Shown here piece by piece: positions 7,092-10,094 of a stretch of DNA of 10,094 nt. Origin of the DNA: Marinosulfonomonas sp. (GTDB lineage: Bacteria > Pseudomonadota > Alphaproteobacteria > Rhodobacterales > Rhodobacteraceae); contig JAFLKA010000238.1 of assembly GCA_022712735.1 (NCBI GenBank), positions 1 to 10,094 on the forward strand, in the 5' to 3' direction. Position numbers and translations under genes: made by a program. A model generated the notes under the pieces. The model did not search any database. It was not told the DNA's origin and saw nothing but the letters and a program-made list of their open reading frames with translations. The number at the start of each line of letters is the position of its first letter. The stretch's first letter is position 1.

Positions 7092-8341
7092 AACAGCCTC
7101 TCCAAGGCCAAAGACGCCTCTGGCAGAGATGAGAACGACAGCCTATATTTCGGCGTGCTTTCCAAAAACTGAAACAACTCGTCCAGCAGCTCTTCAGTCA
7201 TCACTTCGCCGGTTCTGACACCCACTCCAACCAGCGACAAAAGTGTTTCTTCTGTAGATAAGGAAATCAGTTCTGTGGGTGCACTCTCCCTATATGCAGG
7301 GAATACTATTGCCTTGATTTTCCTATAGCTTTCCTCAGCCGGCATGTGATGTTCACTCGGGACACAGGAAAATCTAGCTTGTTTCAGATCATAGGAGATG
7401 ACGGGCAAGTCGCGAAGCCCCGGATAGAGATCTGCAAGAAGGTCAAGCGCGCCTTCCTTTACACTGACGGCTGAACAGAAGGGCAAGACCAGGTGATCTT
7501 GGGTAGATCCTGTTGCTTTTGAAAGGCCAACGATATCGTCACCACCATATTGCCACCCATTTCGCGCGAGATAAGCCGTTAATGTTGATTTCCCCGCGCC
7601 TGATAATCCGGGCATCAAGACCGCGCCTTCAGAACGCCCCAAAGCCGCAGCATGGAATGTCCCAATAAGATTGGAACGCCCATACCCCTGATAGAAACAC
7701 CAAAGAACGAGCCTACTCAGCCCATCCGACAAGTCCTTTGCTTCCACGCAAGATGCACCTCGCCGCAGAAAGATTCCTTTTGAGGTCACGTAGCAATGAA
7801 TTCGATTTGCATCAGGCACCTCTTCAGACGTTTCCGACACACCGCTCAGGAAAGCCTGCGCTCGGTTCGAAATATCACTGCCTTTGAGATCTGGATCGCA
7901 ATAGAAGATCACCGAGACCGGCTCTCCTAAGAAATCCATTGAGCGCGACCATTCTTCAGCGGCCTCTTTGGAAACCGTCTCAAGCCTGGGCACAGAAATT
8001 TCGGTGTAAGGTGATGACGGGAGCTCAGAGGTTTGCGTCCAAATCCCAACCTGTCCGTTGGTATCTGTTTCAACCCAACCTAACACGATCCATTGCTGAA
8101 CGAGACCTGCGAGATCTAGTTCGACCTCCGCCGCGCCGACCTGAAATATCTCGGCAATAAACCCAGCGAGTTCATCCAGGTCCCACGATTCATCCAAAAG
8201 CGCGAGCCATGTCGCACCGGCGGTCCTGTTCAAAATGGTGAATTCAAGTGAAATCAGGTCTAGAACGACCAAAACTTGCTCTACACGCCGCCAATAGAAG
8301 CGGCATGCAGGCGGGGCTGCGGCATCTGACATTGCTAACAT
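7088..8341 (-). CDS. Fusion of PqqD-like peptide-binding domain and HPr-kinase-like kinase
   Basis: This 417-residue protein has two domains. Residues ~15-95 match the PqqD/RRE pattern: I-S-L-E-F-T-I-L-N-R-T-A-G-A-T-W, then an L-D-E-L-A-G-F-I helix and a final Q-Q-W-I-V-L-G-W-V-E strand. Such domains bind leader peptides of ribosomally made, modified peptides. Residues ~205-417 form an HprK-like kinase with Walker A G-L-S-G-A-G-K-S-T (245-253) and G-G-D-D-I-V-G-L (266-273) as the acidic partner motif. HprK-family enzymes phosphorylate serine, and related kinases phosphorylate lasso-peptide C-termini. In related systems described as HPr-rel-A type the PqqD protein and kinase are separate genes, so here they are joined. 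No ptsH, phosphatase partner or sugar phosphotransferase gene is nearby, which argues against classical carbon regulation. ATG 8341 or 8332 are both possible starts; AGG spacing favours 8332. Confidence 0.84.
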   Translation of the reverse strand: MLAMSDAAAPPACRFYWRRVEQVLVVLDLISLEFTILNRTAGATWLALLDESWDLDELAGFIAEIFQVGAAEVELDLAGLVQQWIVLGWVETDTNGQVGIWTQTSELPSSPYTEISVPRLETVSKEAAEEWSRSMDFLGEPVSVIFYCDPDLKGSDISNRAQAFLSGVSETSEEVPDANRIHCYVTSKGIFLRRGASCVEAKDLSDGLSRLVLWCFYQGYGRSNLIGTFHAAALGRSEGAVLMPGLSGAGKSTLTAYLARNGWQYGGDDIVGLSKATGSTQDHLVLPFCSAVSVKEGALDLLADLYPGLRDLPVISYDLKQARFSCVPSEHHMPAEESYRKIKAIVFPAYRESAPTELISLSTEETLLSLVGVGVRTGEVMTEELLDELFQFLESTPKYRLSFSSLPEASLALERLL

Positions 8342-8359
8342 AGCCTAGAAAAACTCAGC

Positions 8360-8509
8360 TTAACAAGTCAGACTGCAGGCACTGGCCTTAGTGGTCATCA
8401 TGGCGAGAGCCACCGGAGCGAGATAGGCCCCCTTTGACAAAGATTTGAGAAGTTCACGCTTAGACGTCTCAATCTTTTCAAGCGTAGCTTGGCTCTTAGA
8501 ATCTTTCAC
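8360..8509 (-). CDS. Candidate small precursor or secreted peptide (49 aa), upstream of PqqD-HprK
   Basis: A GTG start at 8509 is preceded by AGGGG at 8519-8523 (nine-base spacing), and the frame runs 49 codons to TAA at 8360-8362. It ends 18 bases before the kinase gene. The N-terminal 27 residues are polar and charged (K-D-S-K-S-Q-A-T-L-E-K-I-E-T-S-K-R-E-L-L). A hydrophobic stretch follows, G-A-Y-L-A-P-V-A-L-A-M-M-T-T-K-A-S-A, and the last residues are A-C-S-L-T-C. This can be read as a leader plus a short Cys-containing core carrying Ser and Thr for phosphorylation. It can also be read as an export signal with an A-S-A cleavage site. I see no lasso-type leader motif. The strong ribosome-binding site and tight operon spacing are the best evidence that it is real. 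Confidence 0.68.
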   Translation of the reverse strand: MKDSKSQATLEKIETSKRELLKSLSKGAYLAPVALAMMTTKASACSLTC

Positions 8510-8518
8510 GGCATTCAA

Positions 8519-8523
8519 CCCCT
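8519..8523 (-). promoter_or_regulatory. Ribosome-binding site (AGGGG) for the 49-aa peptide
   Basis: AGGGG on the minus strand lies nine bases before GTG 8509. It decides the start, because the competing TTG at 8518 overlaps it directly and would leave no spacing. Confidence 0.6.
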
Positions 8524-8541
8524 GACAGTCAAGCTATTCAC

Positions 8542-8730
8542 TTATGCTTTCAGAAGGGACGACCTCCCTCCGACTGAACCAAGAGTAGCCCCTGGCTCAC
8601 CACTCAACAAATCACAAGCAGCATACAGTCCGTAACAGGTATTTTTCGCACTTAACACCCCATTACAAAACAAATCTAGAATATCTGTTTTGTCACCCGG
8701 CTGGTGTGGGGCCGTTCCTGCAACCTTCAT
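8542..8730 (-). CDS. Small unknown protein (62 aa), second peptide of the operon
   Basis: The frame runs from ATG 8730 to TAA 8542-8544. A G-G-A-A lies about six bases before the start, and the ATG immediately follows the TAA of the truncated upstream gene (TAAATG), which suggests coupled translation. The product is soluble-looking, with three Cys (in D-L-F-C-N-G, N-T-C-Y-G and A-A-C-D-L-L) and a Gly/Ser-rich tail (S-G-E-P-G-A-T-L-G-S-V-G-G) ending S-S-L-L-K-A. There is no transmembrane segment and no family I recognise. By position it could be a second substrate peptide of the PqqD-HprK system or an accessory protein. It is 32 bases upstream of the 49-aa peptide in the same direction. Confidence 0.55.
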   Translation of the reverse strand: MKVAGTAPHQPGDKTDILDLFCNGVLSAKNTCYGLYAACDLLSGEPGATLGSVGGRSSLLKA

Positions 8731-8886
8731 TTATTTCCGCGTCCCTAAACAACGCCAGAGCTCGTTCAACCAAGGCTTTGCAAAGTCGTTTTCTGCGCAC
8801 AGCGGCCATTGAATCGGATCGCCGCGAAAGTCAGCAACCCGCCCCTTATCGTTCCCATCCGTCATTACATCAACAGGAATGCAAAT
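8731..8886 (-). pseudogene. 3' end of an unknown gene truncated by the IS6 element
   Basis: From the IS6 boundary at 8886 the minus strand is open for 51 codons to a TAA at 8731-8733, in the frame that reads through to the small-protein ATG junction. The residues include V-D-V-M-T-D-G-N-D-K-G-R-V-A-D-F-R-G-D-P, I-Q-W-P-L-C-A-E-N-D-F-A-K-P and W-L-N-E-L-W-R. The Trp- and Asp-rich composition looks like real protein rather than a chance frame. I do not recognise the family. An end of an enzyme that works with the operon (for example a cyclase or transferase) is conceivable but unproven. Nothing of the gene lies on the far side of the IS within this window. Confidence 0.55.
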
Positions 8887-8900
8887 GGTTCTGTCGCAAA
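8887..8900 (+). repeat. IS6 left terminal inverted repeat
   Basis: GGTTCTGTCGCAAA is the exact reverse complement of 9701-9714 and abuts the truncated gene at 8886. Confidence 0.92.
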
Positions 8901-8939
8901 GTTTTCTCGAACTTGAACTTGCCAGACTTTTGGGTGGAT

Positions 8940-9626
8940 TTAGTCTGCCAGACTCGCAAACTGTTTGAATGGCGACGTGTGGTTTGACTGGAATTGTTGT
9001 TTTTGGATCATGTGGGCTACTTCAATGCCTTTGATTGTGGCCGCGGCTGAATGAAAAGCTTTAAAGCCCAGAGTTGGACGGGTAATTTTCTTGATGAATC
9101 TATGGCCCTGTTCCACAATGTTATTCAGATATTTCACGCGAAGGATTTCAATCCGTTGTTTGGTCCGCAAGAACTTCAGTCCAACATTTATTCGTTCAAG
9201 GCCCGCCAGATTAGCTCCACTTTTGTCGATCACAATTCTTGATGGCAGGCCGTTTATCTCGATTGCCCGCCGGAAAAACAATCGGGCAGCAGCCTTATCC
9301 CGCCGCTTGGAAAGCATGAACTCAAGGGTTTTCCCATGCTTATCAATCGCCCGATAAAGGTACATCCATTTTCCTTTAACCTTGATATAGGTATCGTCCA
9401 TGCGCCATGATCCAGCTATGGGAGATTTCTTAATCTGGGCCCTTTTAGCAATATCAGGTGAATATTTCACAACCCATCGGTTTAGCGTTGCGTGATCAAC
9501 CTGAACGCCGCGCTCAGCCATAATCTCCTCCAGATCTCGATAGGAGACAGCGTAGCGAACATAGAAATACACAGCGTACAGGATCACATCCTTCGGGTAA
9601 TGGCTGCCTTTGAAGTTAATGCTCAT
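8940..9626 (-). CDS. IS6-family transposase (DDE), intact
   Basis: This 228-residue DDE transposase makes replicative cointegrates. The N-terminus M-S-I-N-F-K-G-S-H-Y-P-K-D-V-I-L-Y-A leads into a helix-turn-helix (R-D-L-E-E-I-M-A-E-R-G-V...A-T-L-N-R-W). Catalytic residues are in W-R-M-D-D-T-Y-I-K-V (D77/D78), I-V-I-D-K-S-G-A-N (D134) and Y-L-N-N-I-V-E-Q-G-H (E172). I chose the ATG at 9626 over an upstream TTG (9659), because IS6 proteins begin at this short M-x-x-F-K-G segment and AGGA lies ten bases upstream. There are no frameshifts, so it is presumably active. The same 5' region occurs again in the fragment at 5940-6013, so another copy of the gene once existed there. Confidence 0.93.
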   Translation of the reverse strand: MSINFKGSHYPKDVILYAVYFYVRYAVSYRDLEEIMAERGVQVDHATLNRWVVKYSPDIAKRAQIKKSPIAGSWRMDDTYIKVKGKWMYLYRAIDKHGKTLEFMLSKRRDKAAARLFFRRAIEINGLPSRIVIDKSGANLAGLERINVGLKFLRTKQRIEILRVKYLNNIVEQGHRFIKKITRPTLGFKAFHSAAATIKGIEVAHMIQKQQFQSNHTSPFKQFASLAD

Positions 9627-9700
9627 CTCTGGTGTTCCTGCCCGTGATCTTTTTGGCAAACATATGACAGATTCAAAGCAATACTGAAACAGCGCAAAAA

Positions 9701-9714
9701 TTTGCGACAGAACC
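9701..9714 (-). repeat. IS6 right terminal inverted repeat
   Basis: TTTGCGACAGAACC is the exact reverse complement of 8887-8900 and also forms the end of the 5940-6013 fragment. Confidence 0.92.
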
Positions 9715-9785
9715 TTTTTTGGTGACCCACTTCGTCGGTAAGCTCATGCCCGAAATATACCGTACACTTCGGACATCAACTTATC
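9715..9785. other. Non-coding stretch between IS6 and Fic remnant
   Basis: These 71 bases start with a T-run directly after the IS6 end and contain no recognised gene, repeat or promoter pair. Confidence 0.5.
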
Positions 9786-9946
9786 TCAGGTTGAGCGACG
9801 TGGCAGGTCCTCAGACCACTTGAGACGATCAAGGATCAGTTCGGCAAAGGACGTTATGGATCCCTCAACGCTCGCCGCTTCAAGTGCACCCATGTAGGCG
9901 GTTCTGTGTTCCACATTGATAACCGTCCATAAGTAGCCACCGGAAA
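9786..9946 (-). pseudogene. Fic-family protein C-terminal fragment
   Basis: On the minus strand the frame ending at TGA 9786-9788 encodes V-S-G-G-Y-L-W-T-V-I-N-V-E-H-R-T-A-Y-M and G-A-L-E-A-A-S-V-E-G-S-I-T-S-F-A. This matches the segment that follows the catalytic H-P-F-x-x-G-N-G-R motif in Fic (AMP-transferase) proteins, typically S-G-G-Y-P-W-T-V-I-P-V-E, then A-Y-M-x-A-L-E-x-A-S-V. The catalytic motif itself and everything before it are missing: the frame runs into antisense IS481 sequence beyond 9946. I recognise the family from motif memory only. The fragment is about 53 residues and cannot be functional. Confidence 0.65.
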
Positions 9947-9948
9947 CA

Positions 9949-10094
9949 CACACCCAGGCCAACGCCATCGACTTCATCAACCACATCATCGAAAAGTTTC
10001 CTTTTCGGATATGCGAAATACGAACTGACAATGGCCATGAATTTCAGGCTAAGTTCCACTGGCACGTTGAAGACCTGGGGATCCGGCACGCCTA
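9949..10094 (+). pseudogene. IS481-type transposase internal fragment, runs off window
   Basis: From about 9949 the plus strand encodes H-T-Q-A-N-A-I-D-F-I-N-H-I-I-E-K-F-P-F-R and then I-R-T-D-N-G-H-E-F-Q-A-K-F-H-W-H-V-E-D, still open at the window end. The T-D-N-G-x-E-F block is the second catalytic Asp of an rve-type DDE integrase core, and H-V-E-D-L-G-I-R-H-A is typical of IS481-family transposases. The N-terminal half with the first catalytic Asp is missing, because the frame has a TAG at 9934-9936 just before, inside Fic-derived sequence. An IS3-type rve is a less likely alternative. More of the element may lie beyond 10094. Confidence 0.72.

Larger units (their letters stand above)
8887..9714 (-). 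mobile_element. Complete IS6-family insertion sequence, 828 bp
   Basis: The element is bounded by a perfect 14-bp inverted repeat (GGTTCTGTCGCAAA at 8887-8900; complement at 9701-9714). With one mismatch the match extends to about 19 bp. It carries a single transposase, and its size fits the IS6 (IS26/IS257) family. The flanking octamers (ATGCAAAT on the left, TTTTTTGG on the right) are not a target duplication, so the element has recombined or moved by cointegration since insertion. It truncates the operon's upstream gene at 8886. Confidence 0.93.

Noticed and set aside
8360..8730. Lasso-peptide precursor with the usual leader motif
   Set aside because: Neither small frame shows the usual leader motif with Thr at the second last leader position and a Gly-start ring with Asp/Glu at 7-9. 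No lasso cyclase or protease gene is in the window.
8850..8900. Outward promoter from the IS6 left end driving the operon
   Set aside because: A TTGCGA in the inverted repeat and a TGTAAT further on are about 24 bases apart, too far for a normal sigma-70 promoter. No better pair was seen.
8706..8987. Plus-strand frame of 93 codons across the IS6 left end
   Set aside because: It spans the boundary of the mobile element, has no family features and lies opposite the better-supported minus-strand operon.
8879..9722. Eight-base target duplication around the IS6 element
   Set aside because: The flanks are ATGCAAAT and TTTTTTGG, and neither matches the flank of the 5940-6013 fragment.
1..10094. 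CRISPR array, tRNA or rRNA
   Set aside because: No regularly spaced short repeats and no recognisable tRNA arms or rRNA segments were seen on either strand.

Overview
The window looks alphaproteobacterial, most likely from the Rhodobacteraceae/roseobacter group. This is inferred from the style of the tyrosine-recombinase remnant, the IS types and the moderate GC content, not from any marker gene. It joins a surface-polysaccharide (O-antigen/capsule) locus (1-4803) to a mobile-element mosaic (4862-10094). Embedded in the mosaic is a small operon that looks like a peptide-modification system.

Region 1 (1-4803): the C-terminal part of a Wzx-type flippase overlaps a Wzy-type repeat-unit polymerase (GTGA overlap). 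A short WcaJ/PglC-type phosphoglycosyltransferase follows. An NAD-dependent epimerase/reductase lies on the minus strand, its stop codon abutting that of the transferase, and a GT4 glycosyltransferase of WbuB/WcaI type is divergent from it. Together they give unit initiation, sugar-nucleotide tailoring, unit extension, export and polymerisation.

Region 2 (4862-6013): a graveyard of four mobile-element remnants, all with their coding sense on the minus strand. They are a tyrosine recombinase C-terminus killed by a nonsense codon, the 3' end of an IS3-type transposase with a frameshift, the N-terminal domain of a Tn3-type transposase with a frameshift, and 74 bp of an IS6-family end.

Region 3 (6014-8886, minus strand): a compact operon. 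In order of transcription it has the 3' end of an unknown gene cut by IS6, a 62-aa small protein, a 49-aa peptide not obvious from ordinary ORF calling (GTG start, AGGGG ribosome-binding site, cysteine-containing C-terminus), a fusion of a PqqD-like domain to an HPr-kinase-like domain, and a NTP_transf_5-type nucleotidyltransferase. PqqD domains bind leader peptides. HprK-like kinases and nucleotidyltransferases modify lasso peptides in other bacteria. I therefore infer that the operon modifies one or both small peptides. This is the most interesting part of the window.

Region 4 (8887-10094): a complete 828-bp IS6-family element with perfect 14-bp inverted ends and an intact transposase. The 74 bp at its right end are repeated exactly at 5940-6013, so direct IS6 copies flank the operon. 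After it come a Fic-family C-terminal fragment (minus) and the start of an IS481-type transposase fragment (plus) that runs off the window. I saw no tRNA, rRNA or CRISPR array.
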